Shown here: positions 10,701 to 22,905 of the stretch, piece after piece
Position numbering within the stretch: position 1 is the first letter of the stretch
Layout: each line of letters starts with the position of its first letter
NCBI GenBank assembly: GCA_020698575.1
Contig: CM036243.1
Coordinates: forward strand, 31,011,403 to 31,075,402
Origin: Bostrychus sinensis
Lineage: Eukaryota > Chordata > Actinopteri > Gobiiformes > Eleotridae
Direction of reading: 5' to 3'
Length of the DNA: 64,000 bases
The notes under the pieces: generated by a model
The model's database searches: none
The model's input: only the letters and a program-made list of their open reading frames with translations
Told to the model about the DNA's origin: nothing
Program-made: the position numbers and the translations under genes

Positions 10701-13035
10701 GCACTTTTAGGTTTCATTTTTATTCCCTGGTGTTGTTCTGCCTCTGTTGCTCCTTAAGCAGTGCACTGTGAAATAACAACAGGATATTTAATAGAGCTGG
10801 TAATAAAAGTTTGAAAAATTATTTTAAACTGAGCATTTCCTCTTTCATAGTGCAGTTTTATGTTTGAGTTTAGGCTGCACCACTTATCCTATTTTCTTAT
10901 CTGTGTGACATGAGGATAATTCAAACTAAACAAAGAACTAAACCAGGTCTAAATCACAAAATCAAGTCACTTTTACTTCCCCATAATATGTAGGAAAGAA
11001 TAAAACCTATTCTGTCTCTAATAGCTCAAATATCTACATGTTATTGCTGGACTATATTATGCTGTTGTGATCTTTGACTGTCTGTGTCCTCTCCTGTGTA
11101 TTTACTGTCTCTTTGGTGGAGGCAGTGGCGCAGTAAGAGGGGGAGAGGTTAGGATGATTCCAAGGGCCCAAGGCGCATATTTTCAGAGGAGACTTGACTT
11201 AAATGTGCTTTTATGAGATCATTTTGGTAACTAATTTACAATAATAATAACTAATACATGAAATAATAATAACAAATAGCAATAAATGAAATAACACTGA
11301 TCAATAAATAATAAAAAAATAAAAAAATAAATAGAAATACATAAAATATGATCAATAATAGTAAATAAAACAATATAATAATAGTTGTCACCAAGTCTAA
11401 ACTTTTATAGCTAAACAAATTCAGTTAAATGGACACAAGTCATTTTCTTCTTTTATTTTTAGGAAAATGGTTTAGTTTCTGCTCCTATATGAGGTCTCCA
11501 CAACAAATTAATTGCATGTTTATTTGGCAGTGAAGTTTTTACACCAGACACAAAACAATAAGTTGAAAAAACAAAGATACACTGATGAAGCTTTATTATT
11601 GTATTTATTATGATTATTATTTAGCTAAAGATAAAACCAAGAAAACCATCTGTTAATACATTTTTCATATTTGTCACAGCTCTGTTCAACTGAAGGTTAT
11701 GTAATATTAATATAAACTTTGACCAAAAATCACAAAGAAATACTTAAACAGTTACTTTTGTTAGTGCAGCCTTAGCCTCATGTTAATGCTGACCTCACAA
11801 CACCACACATATTACTTTATAAATCATCTAAATCTGCAGTAAATATAAATGCAATAAAAACATGTTACTGTGAAGACTGCTCACTGATTACTGGAAGAAA
11901 TTACAGATGAATTCATTCAGTGGGAAAACGTGAGTGCTTCTCAAGCACATAGATGCTTTGAGCCTATAAGTGGGTTACACCCTATGTTCAGCTGTTTGAA
12001 ACCTAAATATGATTTAAATTACAAGATGTGTTAAAACGGATTTAAAAACATATATACAGATTATAGTAAACCTATAAAACTGAATCCCCCAATGCATGAG
12101 CAGAGACACTGACAGACAACCCTTCACTCTCACATTCATTCACAATTTTAGATTTGCCAGCACGTTCTTGTGCAGTGGAAGTAATCTTGAATCACCTTGT
12201 AGTTGTGCATTTAGCCACTAGATTCTGACAAAAAGTAAAAGGTAGAAATCGTAATCTACCAGATGGGTCCTGAAGCAGTAAATCGATCAGCTTTAATCTC
12301 CAGTGTTAGTGTTTACAGAGCTGAAGGAAGATTGTTATTGTGAGCAAAGACACAGAAACTAGATTACAGCTTTTAGTTTTTATTTTTCATTTGTGGTTTG
12401 TTTCCTTCTCTTTGCGCTGCTCCTTGTGGTTCCTGGTTCCTGGTTCCTGGTTTCAGTCATGTGAATATCCTCTCCGTGTTCTTGTTAGTGGTTATTGCAG
12501 CAGAAAGGCAACTATTTCTTCCTTTTTTTTTTCTTTTGTGATCTTATGCCTCATTTTTTACAATATTTTCTACTACTTAACCTCATTCTCAACACAACAT
12601 ACACCAAAACAATAAAACTGTATTTTTTCTTCAGTTCTCTTCACTGCACAACCTGCCAAGAACATGTCCCATGCAAGCCTGATCTACCTAGCTCTGGACA
12701 AACATCAGGACAACAACAATCTGGATTAAATTACAACTTAACCATTCCTAAAGCAGGTATAACTCTTAAGTCAGAGCAGACACTGAGGCTCACATCATCG
12801 TCCCAACGCGATATATTTAAAGACTCTGAGAATGGTTAGGTTGCTTTCATTATGATCACATTCAGTCATAAACAACATCAACAAAACAATACATTCTTAA
12901 CAATTAAACAATAAAACTTAATTAGGACAGATGACAGTGCGGCTTGTGCCAAACTATATTGTTAATGAATCACTAAATCTGATTTATTAATAGATACACA
13001 AACAAACTAACTCTGCATCTTACTTGACCATGTTT

Positions 13036-13859
13036 TTATATACTACTTTGTTTAACAGGCATGATGATCAGAGGAACAGAGTTTTTACCTTTGTTATTGT
13101 CACATGGACTAAAGTAAGGATATAGTTTCTCAGTGAAGGTGCAGCCAGTGAAGGAGTAGATGAGAGCTGCAGTGTCTGCATCATAAAAGGAGACCAGGCC
13201 CTGCTCATAATCTACAAACACACCGATCACACCAGGAACTGACTTTAGACTGAGATCTACAACAGGGTCAACATATGCTCTGTACTTATCTCCATCTCTC
13301 AAAATAATGGTCCAGTAACCATTCTGAGATGTCAGAGCTTCATTATATTTTCTGTTGATTGATTGATTTTTCAGCGACTCCTAAATCCCACATAGTTTTC
13401 TTTTTGACCTGAACCTCAAAGTAAAACCTGCCTGAAGAGAAACTCTGCTTTCCTAAAACACACACACAGTCAGTAAACCTCTCTGGGTTGTCTGGAAGAT
13501 CATTCTCCACATCTCCATCATAAACCTGTTTCAGATCCTCAGACAGAACAAGCCATGGACTTGCTGTGTCTGGGTCTAGAGTCACGTCCACTGCCCACTG
13601 CTGGAGTCTCCTAAGTTGGGCTTTAAACAGTTTCTTTATTTCTGCATTCACTGTGATCTGGAGCTGAGCCCCAGCTCTGTCCACAGAGCCCTCAAATGAA
13701 GGAGGCTCCAGTCTCACCTGTGTCCAGTCCTTCAGGTCTGCAGCAGTTTTCACTTTGTTGAATCTTTGTAGAAAGTAGAAGTTGTCCTCAGAGAGTGTGA
13801 GCTGCTCCCCCTCTGTGACAAATGGAGCACAGCAGCTGCTCCTCAGACATAGAAGCCAT
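13036..13859 (-). pseudogene. TRIM pseudogene, unit 3
   Basis: Same architecture as unit 2: start at 13857-13859, deletion junction at 13817/13818, extra TGAT in SPRY near 13,353-13,370. The 136-residue PRY-containing frame is identical in translation to that of unit 2, so the two copies are very young or recently converted. Confidence 0.92.
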
Positions 13860-14670
13860 GACTGTGAGAAACGGAGATGAATTAGATTTGGAAAAGTCTA
13901 TTTTTCCTGTAAAGTCAGAACAAGAGTGGCATCAGTAAAACATTTCAATCTATGCCCAGTCATGTGCTCACACATTTGCCCCTGGTGTGTTTGGTAATAT
14001 GCATGCTCATGTTACCAAAAAGGGGTGTAAGAGTAGACAAATAATAACCCTCACTTGAGAGGGTTTAAAATGCAGTTGTTGCATTGCATTTATTGCTTAG
14101 ATTACATTAAACACAAACAGTGAGTTTAAGCTGAATTGTTAAATTTTCACATTTAAGTCCAGTTTTACTCTTATTACTTATGTTAATTATAAATCGTTGG
14201 CTAAAATATTTTGGTGATTACCAAAAGTCCATCAGTTGGAAAGTTGCAGAACAGGAAATACCTGGCAATAAACTCACCCAAAGTCACATGATCGATTAAT
14301 AACTTACACAAGATTTTACTCTGTTGTTTTAATGCAACACTGTATAAGGTTTAACCATCTTAATACCCACATAATCTTTTAAATATCAATATGAATTAAT
14401 ACCTCATACTAATACCTCTTCAAGATCTCCTCTAAATGCAACCCTGAATGAAAGACCAGTCTGCCATTTTGGATTCCTGCCATATACTCTGATTGCCAAC
14501 ACAACTTAATATACAGGTACTATTTGTTTACAGCTTATAAACCTTATAGCATTAGTTTTGTCATTGATGTAAAACAGTATTATAAAACAATAAACTGGAG
14601 TGACTTCTTTGACTGAACAGACCTAAAGATGATCAACAAAGATGTCTAAAACATCAGGAAATGCACTCAC

Positions 14671-14760
14671 CAGTTAACAACAGCCTCGTCTTCAGTTAAA
14701 GCTGGAAATACTCAGTTTTACACAGAGCAGTCTGAGCTTGTTTGTTTGTTTCTTCGAAGT
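14671..14760 (-). other. Non-coding first exon, unit 3
   Basis: Conserved donor on the reverse strand immediately left of 14671, with the GTTAACTG exon end and ttcgaa motif. Outer edge approximate. Confidence 0.65.
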
Positions 14761-17169
14761 GAGCACTTTTAGGTTTCATTTTTATTCCCTGGTGTTGTTC
14801 TGCCTCTGTTGCTCCTTAAGCAGTGCACTGTGAAATAACAACAGGATATTTAATAGAGCTGGTAATAAAAGTTTGAAAAATTATTTTAAACTGAGCATTT
14901 CCTCTTTCATAGTGCAGTTTTATGTTTGAGTTTAGGCTGCACCACTTATCCTATTTTCTTATCTGTGTGACATGAGGATAATTCAAACTAAACAAAGAAC
15001 TAAACCAGGTCTAAATCACAAAATCAAGTCACTTTTACTTCCCCATAATATGTAGGAAAGAATAAAACCTATTCTGTCTCTAATAGCTCAAATATCTACA
15101 TGTTATTGCTGGACTATATTATGCTGTTGTGATCTTTGACTGTCTGTGTCCTCTCCTGTGTATTTACTGTCTCTTTGGTGGAGGCAGTGGCGCAGTAAGA
15201 GGGGGAGAGGTTAGGATGATTCCAAGGGCCCATGAATGACAGGGGCCCAGGAAAATCGGACAATAATAATATGAAGTTAGCTTAGTTTGCGATGATATGT
15301 CATATATATTTTCAGGGGGCCCAGAAAACCTAGCAGCACTCTTGGGTGGAGGCGCATATTTTCAGAGGAGACTTGACTTAAATGTGCTTTTATGAGATCA
15401 TTTTGGTAACTAATTTACAATAATAATAACTAATACATGAAATAATAATAACAAATAGCAATAAATGAAATAACACTGATCAATAAATAATAAAAAAATA
15501 AAAAAATAAATAGAAATACATAAAATATGATCAATAATAGTAAATAAAACAATATAATAATAGTTGTCACCAAGTCTAAACTTTTATAGCTAAACAAATT
15601 CAGTTAAATGGACACAAGTCATTTTCTTCTTTTATTTTTAGGAAAATGGTTTAGTTTCTGCTCCTATATGAGGTCTCCACAACAAATTAATTGCATGTTT
15701 ATTTGGCAGTGAAGTTTTTACACCAGACACAAAACAATAAGTTGAAAAAACAAAGATACACTGATGAAGCTTTATTATTGTATTTATTATGATTATTATT
15801 TAGCTAAAGATAAAACCAAGAAAACCATCTGTTAATACATTTTTCATATTTGTCACAGCTCTGTGCAACTGAAGGTTATGTAATATTAATATAAACTTTG
15901 ACCAAAAATCACAAAGAAATACTTAAACAGTTACTTTTGTTAGTGCAGCCTTAGCCTCATGTTAATGCTGACCTCACAACACCACACATATTACTTTATA
16001 AATCATCTAAATCTGCAGTAAATATAAATGCAATAAAAACATGTTACTGTAAAAACTGCTCACTGATTACTGGAAGAAATTACAGATGAATTCATTCAGT
16101 GGGAAAACGTGAGTGCTTCTCAAGCACATAGATGCTTTGAGCCTATAAGTGGGTTACACCCTATGTTCAGCTGTTTGAAACCTAAATATGATTTAAATTA
16201 CAAGATGTGTTAAAACGGATTTAAAAACATATATACAGATTATAGTAAACCTATAAAACTGAATCCCCCAATGCATGAGCAGAGACACTGACAGACAACC
16301 CTTCACTCTCACATTCACTCACATTTTTAGATTTGCCAGCATGTTCTTGTGCAGTGGAAGTAATCTTGAATCACCCTGAAGTTGTGCATTTAGCCACTAG
16401 ATTCTGACAAAAAGTAAAAGGTAGAAATCGTAATCTACCAGATGGGTCCTGAAGCAGTAAATCGATCAGCTTTAATCTCCAGTGTTAGTGTTTACAGAGC
16501 TGAAGGAAGATTGTTATTGTGAGCAAAGACACAGAAACTAGATTACAGCTTTTAGTTTTTATTTTTCATTTGTGGTTTGTTTCCTTCTCTTTGCGCTGCT
16601 CCTTGTGGTTCCTGGTTCCTGGTTCCTGGTTCCTGGTTTCAGTCATGTGAATATCCTCTCCGTGTTCTTGTTAGTGGTTATTGCAGCAGAAAGGCAACTA
16701 TTTCTTCCTTTTTTTTTTTCTTTTGTGATCTTATGCCTCATTTTTTACAGTATTTTCTACTACTTAACCTCATTCTCAACACAACATACACCAAAACAAT
16801 AAAACTGTATTTTTTCTTCAGTTCTCTTCACTGCACAACCTGCCAAGAACATGTCCCATGCAAGCCTGATCTACCTAGCTCTGGACAAACATCAGGACAA
16901 CAACAATCTGGATTAAATTACAACTTAACCATTCCTAAAGCAGGTATAACTCTTAAGTCAGAGCAGACACTGAGGCTCACATCATCGTCCCAACGCGATA
17001 TATTTAAAGACTCTGAGAATGGTTAGGTTGCTTTCATTATGATCACATTCAGTCATAAACAACATCAACAAAACAATACATTCTTAACAATTAAACAATA
17101 AAACTTAATTAGGACAGATGACAGTGCGGCTTGTGCCAAACTATATTGTTAATGAATCACTAAATCTGA

Positions 17170-17175
17170 TTTATT
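17170..17175 (-). terminator. Polyadenylation signal AATAAA
   Basis: Reverse complement of tttatt, 48 bp beyond the stop codon of the intact TRIM gene. The same motif sits at the equivalent place in units 1-3. Confidence 0.55.
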
Positions 17176-17222
17176 AATAGATACACAAACAAACTAACTC
17201 TGCATCTTACTTGACCATGTTT

Positions 17223-18857
17223 TTATATACTACTTTGTTTAACAGGCATGATGATCAGAGGAGCAGAGTTTTTACCTTTGTTATTGTCACATGGACTAAA
17301 GTAAGGAAACAGTTTCTCAGTGAAGGTGCAGCCAGTGAAGGAGTAGATGAGAGCTGCAGTGTCTGCATCATAAAAGGAGACCAGGCCCTGCTCATAATCT
17401 ACAAACACACCGATCACACCAGGAACTGACTTTAGACTGAGATCTACAACAGGGTCAACATATGCTCTGTACTTATCTCCATCTCTCAAAACAATGGTCC
17501 AGAATCCATTCTGAGGTGCCAGATCTTCAACATTTTTTCTGTCGACTGATTCTTTAGCGACTCCTAAATCCCACATAGTTTTCCCTTTGACCTGAGCCTC
17601 AAAGTAAAACCTGCCTGAAGAGAAACTCTGCTTTCCTAAAACACAAAGAGTAGCAGTAAACCTCTCTGGGTTGTCTGGGAGATCCTTTTCCACATCTCCA
17701 TCATAAACCTGTTTCAGATCCTCAGACAGAACAAGCCATGGACTTGCTGTGTCTGGGTCTAGAGTCACGTCCACTGCCCACTGCTGGAGTCTCCTAAGTT
17801 GGGCTTTAAACAGTTTCTTTATTTCTGCATTCACTGTGATCTGGAGCTGAGCCCCAGCTCTGTCCACAGAGCCCTCAAATGAAGGAGGCTCAAGTCTCAC
17901 CTGTGTCCAGTCCTTCAGGTCTGCAGCAGTTTTCACTTTGTTGAATCTTTGTAGAAAGTAGAAGTTGTCCTCAGAGCGTGTGAGCTGCTCCCCCTCTGTG
18001 CTTCTCCTCTGCAGCTCAGAGATCTCCAGCTCCAGCTCTGTGATCCAGTCTTCAGCCTGTTTCTTCGTCCTCCTCTGCTTTTCCTGCAGCTCCTCTTTGA
18101 ACTGGTCCAGACTTCTCTGGACTGTGTCCATCAGAGCGGTGTAGACCTGGACCCCCTGGTCCATCTCTCTGTGGGCACATTTCTGACTGAGCTGCAGCGA
18201 GCGTCTGATCTCCTGGATCTTCCTCCGTCTCTCCTCCATCATGCTCTGAGTTTCAGTCTGTGTGCGCCTCAGCGCCGCCTGCTGCTCCTCATACTCCTCT
18301 CTCAGTGGGACGATGTGGTGGCCCTTGTGGTCCAGGACGGTGCAGAGCATGCAGACGCAGGCCTGGTCGCTCCTACAGAACAGCTCCAGAGCCTTGTCGT
18401 GTTTGGGACACATCCTGTCCCCCAGGTTTTCCACAGGCTCAGTGAGCTGGTGCCTCTTCAGACGGGCCACTGTCCCGTGAGGCTCCAGGTGGCTCTGACA
18501 GTAGGAGAGCAGACAGACCAGGCAGGACTTGAGGGCCTTCAGTTTGGGCTCAGTGCACACGTCACACAGGACGTCTCCTGCTGCAGCAGCTGGTCGCTCT
18601 GAGCTCACAGAGTCCTCTTCATGTGGAGGCCTGTTTCTGAACTGTCCCACCATCTCTGACACTAAAGTGTTGACCTGCAGCAGGGGCCTAGAGCTGAACT
18701 CCTCTTTACACATGGGACACTGGCAGAGGTCAGTGTGCTCCCAGTGTTTGGAGATGCAGCTCTTACAGAAGTTGTGTCCACACGGAGTGGAGACTGGCTC
18801 TGTGAACACCTCCAGACAAATGGAGCACAGCAGCTGCTCCTCAGACATAGAAGCCAT
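17223..18857 (-). CDS. TRIM E3 ubiquitin ligase, bloodthirsty-related (TRIM39-like), full length
   Basis: 544-residue class IV TRIM protein. The RING finger (residues 11-50) has C11, C14, C26, H28, C31, C34, C47, C50. A B-box1-like zinc site (C98, C101, C112, C115, C120) and B-box2 (C150, H153, C161 to H180) follow, then a coiled coil of ~185-305 and PRY-SPRY of ~362-540 with LDPDT, FSSGRFYFEAQVK and FVDYEQGLVSFYDADT. TRIM proteins of this type transfer ubiquitin through RING and choose targets through SPRY; many fish members act in antiviral or inflammatory signalling. The start is supported by a splice acceptor (ctcacag) two bases upstream; the non-coding exon lies at 19,690. An AATAAA signal lies ~50 bp past the stop (17,170-17,175). 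All coding sequence is in one exon. A btr-type name is inferred from the RING and overall pattern; the orthologue cannot be fixed from sequence alone. Confidence 0.93.
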   Translation of the reverse strand: MASMSEEQLLCSICLEVFTEPVSTPCGHNFCKSCISKHWEHTDLCQCPMCKEEFSSRPLLQVNTLVSEMVGQFRNRPPHEEDSVSSERPAAAAGDVLCDVCTEPKLKALKSCLVCLLSYCQSHLEPHGTVARLKRHQLTEPVENLGDRMCPKHDKALELFCRSDQACVCMLCTVLDHKGHHIVPLREEYEEQQAALRRTQTETQSMMEERRRKIQEIRRSLQLSQKCAHREMDQGVQVYTALMDTVQRSLDQFKEELQEKQRRTKKQAEDWITELELEISELQRRSTEGEQLTRSEDNFYFLQRFNKVKTAADLKDWTQVRLEPPSFEGSVDRAGAQLQITVNAEIKKLFKAQLRRLQQWAVDVTLDPDTASPWLVLSEDLKQVYDGDVEKDLPDNPERFTATLCVLGKQSFSSGRFYFEAQVKGKTMWDLGVAKESVDRKNVEDLAPQNGFWTIVLRDGDKYRAYVDPVVDLSLKSVPGVIGVFVDYEQGLVSFYDADTAALIYSFTGCTFTEKLFPYFSPCDNNKGKNSAPLIIMPVKQSSI

Positions 18858-19689
18858 GGCTGTGAGAAACAGAGATTAAATAGATTAGGAAAAGTTTATT
18901 TTTATTCCCATAAGTTCAGCACAAGAGTGGCATCAGTAAAACACTTCAGTCCATGCTCACTCATAAACTCACACCTTTTGTTCAGGGCTGAGTGTTTGGT
19001 AATAAACATGTTCATGTTACTGAAAAGGGCTCAGAGAAATGGCCGCTACTTGAGAGAGTTTAAAATGCAGTTGTGCTTTGTGAATCAGAATCTTGCATTT
19101 AATGCTTTCATTAAACACAAACGGTAAGTTTAAATTGTGAATTGTTAAATTCAGAAATTAGTCCAGTATGACTGTCATTCATATCAATTATATTATAAAT
19201 AAATTGTTGGTTAAAATATTTTGGTGTTCATCAAAACTCAATCAGTTAGAAAGTTACTGAACAGGAAATACCTGGCAATAAACACACCCAAAGTCACATG
19301 ATCGATTAATAACTTACACATGATTTTACTTTATTGTTTTAAAGTAAAACTACAGTTTAACCATCTAAATACCCACAGATTCATTTTAATCTTAATATGA
19401 AACTAAAATATCTTCAAGATCTCTATATGCAGCTCTGAATGACAGGGCGCACTGCCATTTTGGATTCCTATATGATTCAATTTACAACATAAGTTAAGAA
19501 ACAGGTACTAGTTACTACTATTTTTTTACAGCTTATAAGCTTTTGCAGCAGCATTTGTATTCATATTTCATTAGTTTTGTCATTGATTTAAAACAGTATT
19601 ATAAAACAATAAACTGGACTGACTTCTTTGACTTAATAAACCTAAAGATGATCAACAAAGACGTCTAAAACATCAGGAAATGCACTCAC

Positions 19690-19775
19690 CAGTTAACAAC
19701 AGCCTCGTCTTCAGTTAAAGCTGTAAATACTCAGTTTTACACAGAGCAGTCTGAGCTTGTTTGTTTCTTCGAAGT
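19690..19775 (-). other. Non-coding first exon of the TRIM gene at 17,223-18,857
   Basis: Splice donor GTGAGT (reverse of 19684-19689) follows GTTAACTG. Together with the acceptor at ~18,860 this defines an ~830-bp 5'UTR intron. A TTCGAAGAA motif (reverse strand, 19765-19773), matching the TTCN3GAA pattern of STAT sites, lies at the exon's outer end. The transcription start is not determined. Confidence 0.7.
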
Positions 19776-20234
19776 GAGCATATTTAGGTTTCACGTTTAT
19801 TTACTGGTGTTGTTCTGCCACTGTTGCTCCGCCTCATTATGCAGTGCACTGACCACTTATCCTATTTTCTTATCTGTGTGACATGAGTTTAATTCAAACT
19901 AAACAAAGAACTAAACCAGGTCTAAACCACAGCTAAACCAGGACTTAACCAGTACTAATACATGGACATAAACCAGTCCAATACATTCACTTTAGCAAAT
20001 TCAGAGTCACCAGTTCACCTTTGTGCATGTTTTTGGACTCCTTACAGTGAAATAATGTTGGTCATATGATCTTGCAGTTCTGCTGGTGGCCACTAGGTGT
20101 TACCAAAGAGTCAAAGGTAGAAAGTCTTTATTTGGCCCAGAAACAGCAAAGACAGATTTATGTTATTTATGTTAGTTACTACTGTCACTTTTACTTCTCC
20201 ATAATATGTAGGAAAGAATAAAACCTATTATGTG

Positions 20235-20450
20235 CAGTGTTAATTTTGTTGACGAATATTTTTTGTCATAGTCTTCGTCAATGACATATTTTTGCGGCCG
20301 AAAGCGAAACGAAAACTAAATAAAAATTAATCAATGAGGGCTAAAACTACAAGTCAACAAATAAAAACGAAATGAAAATGAGCGTACGGGACAAGTGGAG
20401 ACAAGATCCTAAAGCAATGATGCTCGTAGGCTAATGATTAATATGGTACC
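20235..20450. mobile_element. hAT-like element end (fragment)
   Basis: Begins CAGTGTTAATTTTGTTGACGAA, a terminal sequence seen in many fish hAT-type MITEs, followed by the usual 'gaaacgaaaactaaataaaa' block. I do not find the matching inverted end within the next kilobase, so the right boundary is open. Confidence 0.55.
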
Positions 20451-21137
20451 CCTTCAATCAAAGACCGCTGTTAATGTTCATATTCCCAAACTGGGACTTT
20501 AGGTGGGTCAGGACATATGTACCGCCTCGTCACGGAGCGCCAGCCACGCTTTATCGGGGGTTATGATGTTTGCCCACCTGACCACAGCCCGCCAGAAACA
20601 CGGCTCCATCTCTTCAGACCCCTCTCCCCACTTGTCTTGCAGTGATTGAACCTCGAGGTTTAATTTTATTTCAGATAAGTGTTTTGTGACCCCGCTCCTC
20701 TCCTTTCAACCCTCCCTCTCTCGACGTGTTGCGCATCTTTCCTCCTCTCCATTACGCACGGGTTAGAAAAGCAAACTCTGAGCTAAACTTAAACAGAATC
20801 AGATTTAAACTAACTCCACACTGTGTCCAGCAAAGGACAGAGAGATGTGGGCATCAGTTAGCTTAATAAAAGTTAGCAAAGCGGCTGTATTTGTCCCGAG
20901 GTGCTGTTGATGTCTGGAGAGGCTGTGTGTGTAAAGTTACTGATGCATCCCAAGTTCTGTGTATGTGTGCTAGAGTAATCATAATGCACCTGAATGTTTA
21001 CTTGCTGTTTGCTGCTAACCATCATAAAACATTCTATTAGGTTTGATGCTGAAGCAATGACCATATAACTGCAAACTGTGGTATGGTCATTGAAGCAGAC
21101 CAGTGCCATTTTAAAACATTAATATAATATATAACAT

Positions 21138-21140
<3 letters not shown>
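20451..21140. other. Intergenic, no gene recognised
   Basis: Probably interior of the transposon starting at 20,235 or unique DNA. Short open frames on both strands have no recognisable domain. Confidence 0.4.
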
Positions 21141-21174
<34 letters not shown>

Positions 21175-21373
21175 ATGCAGGGACAGTGTACAACAAACAT
21201 TAACCTTTACAGGAGAGATGTATTGTACCAGATTATAGCTCAAGTGCTAATTTCCACCTGTAGTCCCTGGGCAGGTTGATGGTAAAAACATAAAAAGACA
21301 AAGGACATATATACACATACACAACCATTCTCACAGTATAAGATTCATCTATTAAAAAATATAAGATTTAAGA

Positions 21374-22318
21374 TTAGTCCATATTATGTGAGCAGGTTTG
21401 GTTTGTGAGAAGCCATTTTTTTGTCATACGTGAAAATGTGCTATAGTTTGTTGATGCGATCAACTCAGTTGGCAACATGTTCCACTGACAAGTTGCCACA
21501 CAAGAAAAAGCAGAATTCCCAAATGTTGTCCTGCGCTTAGGGATCCTACACTCACCGCGCACTGTGGATCGTGTAGCCCGAGATGTGCTTTCAGAACTCA
21601 AAGATATAAAATTTTTGAGTGGTGGAGCAGCAGCACCTTGGATTAGTTTATACAGCAGACAAACATTAGAAAGCATGATCATATTGTCAAAGCTCAAGAT
21701 GTTATGCTTAGCGAGAATGCTACAGTGATGATATAGGCGGCTTTTCTTGTCATGTATCTTAAGATCACTTTTATATAAAGATTCAAGTGGTCGAAGGGAG
21801 GATTTACAAGCCTGTGCCCAACTTGTAATACAGTAAAGAAAATGTGGAACTATCATTGCATTTAGATATATACTAGATGCCTCAACTGTTAGTGAATCCC
21901 TGATATATCTAAAAATTTTCAAATTGAATTTCAAGGTATTTGTCACCTTTTTGACATGTTTTTTGAAAGATAAATTGGGTTCAAGAATAACCCCCAGATA
22001 CTTTAATTCATTAACATTTGTAATTCTTTGACCTTCTAATAATATTTCAGGGCAATTTGGAATTTTAAGCCGATTTGTGAAAAACATGGAAACAGTCTTG
22101 TCCAGATTTAAAGTGAGACTTGAGTGTTTCAGCCATTTTGAAATATTTTTCATTTCATCACTTAATGTTTTAGCAGCCATATCAGCTGTTTTAGCATGAC
22201 AGCAAACTACAGTATCGTCTGAATACATTATTATTTTTGCATTACACACAGTAGGGAGGTCATTGATATATAGTGTAAACAGCAAGGGGCCAAGAATAGA
22301 GCCTTGTGGCACCCCCAT
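21374..22318 (-). pseudogene. LINE reverse transcriptase, C-terminal part
   Basis: 314-residue frame starting within RT motif B (GVPQGSILGPLLFTLYINDLP). The catalytic box is YSDD (usual form YADD), followed by the thumb region KYLGVILEPNLSFKKHV and C-terminal residues typical of jockey-group elements. The frame continues upstream past the listed methionine through LDLRKAFDTVNH (motif A, ~22,450-22,490) until a 1-nt indel. Confidence 0.88.
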
Positions 22319-22476
22319 GCTGCAGGTTTTTAAAGAAGATTTACAGTTTTTAATTAGGACACACTGCTGCCGCCCACTGAGGTAAGACTGAATCCAACTT
22401 ATTGTACTTTCATGGAGAGAAAATGTTCCTAATTTACTAATGAGTAGTTCGTGATTAACCGTATCAAACGCCTTCC

Positions 22477-22845
22477 TCAGGTCCAGGAAAAAACTGCTCC
22501 TACCACTCCTCCACCATCCAGGCTTGATTTAATGTCTTCTAATAAGTAGCAGCATGCAGTCTCAGTTGAGTATCTTTTTCTGAAACCAAACTGTAAGGGA
22601 TTTAATGCTGATATGGAGTCTAAATGCTCCACAAGTTGCTCTGCCACTACTTTTTCAAAAACCTGGGATATGGTGGGGAAAATACTTATTGGTCGATAGT
22701 TTGAGACCAGAAGCTTGTCACCTGGTTTGAAAATAGGCTTTACTACTGCTGTTTTTAAATCATTTGGAAAAATATTTTCATTTATTGATTGATTTATATT
22801 TTCAGTTAATACCATAATTAATGCCTCTTTATTTTGTTTAAGCAT
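22477..22845 (-). pseudogene. LINE reverse transcriptase, N-terminal part
   Basis: Carries FKPGDKLLVSNYRPISI and QFGFRKRYSTETA, the early RT motifs. It is separated from the following RT block by one extra base in a run of six A at 22,488-22,493 on the plus strand. Confidence 0.85.
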
Positions 22846-22905
22846 GGTGGTGCTAAGTCCAAATATATCCTTTGTATTACTATTATTTAAATTTGAGATT
22901 TTTTT

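Larger units (their letters stand above)
7875..11943 (-). repeat. Tandem TRIM unit 2 (decayed)
   Basis: 4,069-bp direct repeat, almost identical to unit 3. Near 11,167 it lacks ~130 bp (between gggccca and aggcgcat) that is present in unit 3 at ~15,231-15,350. The transposon found in unit 1 is absent, leaving its empty site at ~8,394-8,401. Confidence 0.9.
11944..16122 (-). repeat. Tandem TRIM unit 3 (decayed)
   Basis: 4,179-bp direct repeat. It is the fullest of the decayed units in its intergenic part, including the gggcccatgaatgacagggg segment at ~15,228-15,250. Three copies of a ttcctgg heptamer near 12,430, against four in units 2 and 4 and one in unit 1. Confidence 0.9.
16123..20220 (-). 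repeat. Tandem TRIM unit 4 (intact gene)
   Basis: Fourth repeat. Its left 2.2 kb is nearly identical to units 2 and 3, but the coding region keeps RING, B-boxes and coiled coil. Right of ~18,860 the 5'UTR intron is more diverged from units 1-3 than the left part is, so the duplication history differs along the unit. The right end is lost in transposon-derived sequence around 20,230. Confidence 0.8.

Noticed and set aside
18171..18602. Plus-strand open frames of 143-214 codons opposite the TRIM RING/B-box region, repeated in every copy
   Set aside because: They are antisense shadows of the conserved, GC-rich coding exon. They recur only because the sense sequence is conserved, and have no start context, splice support or recognisable domain.
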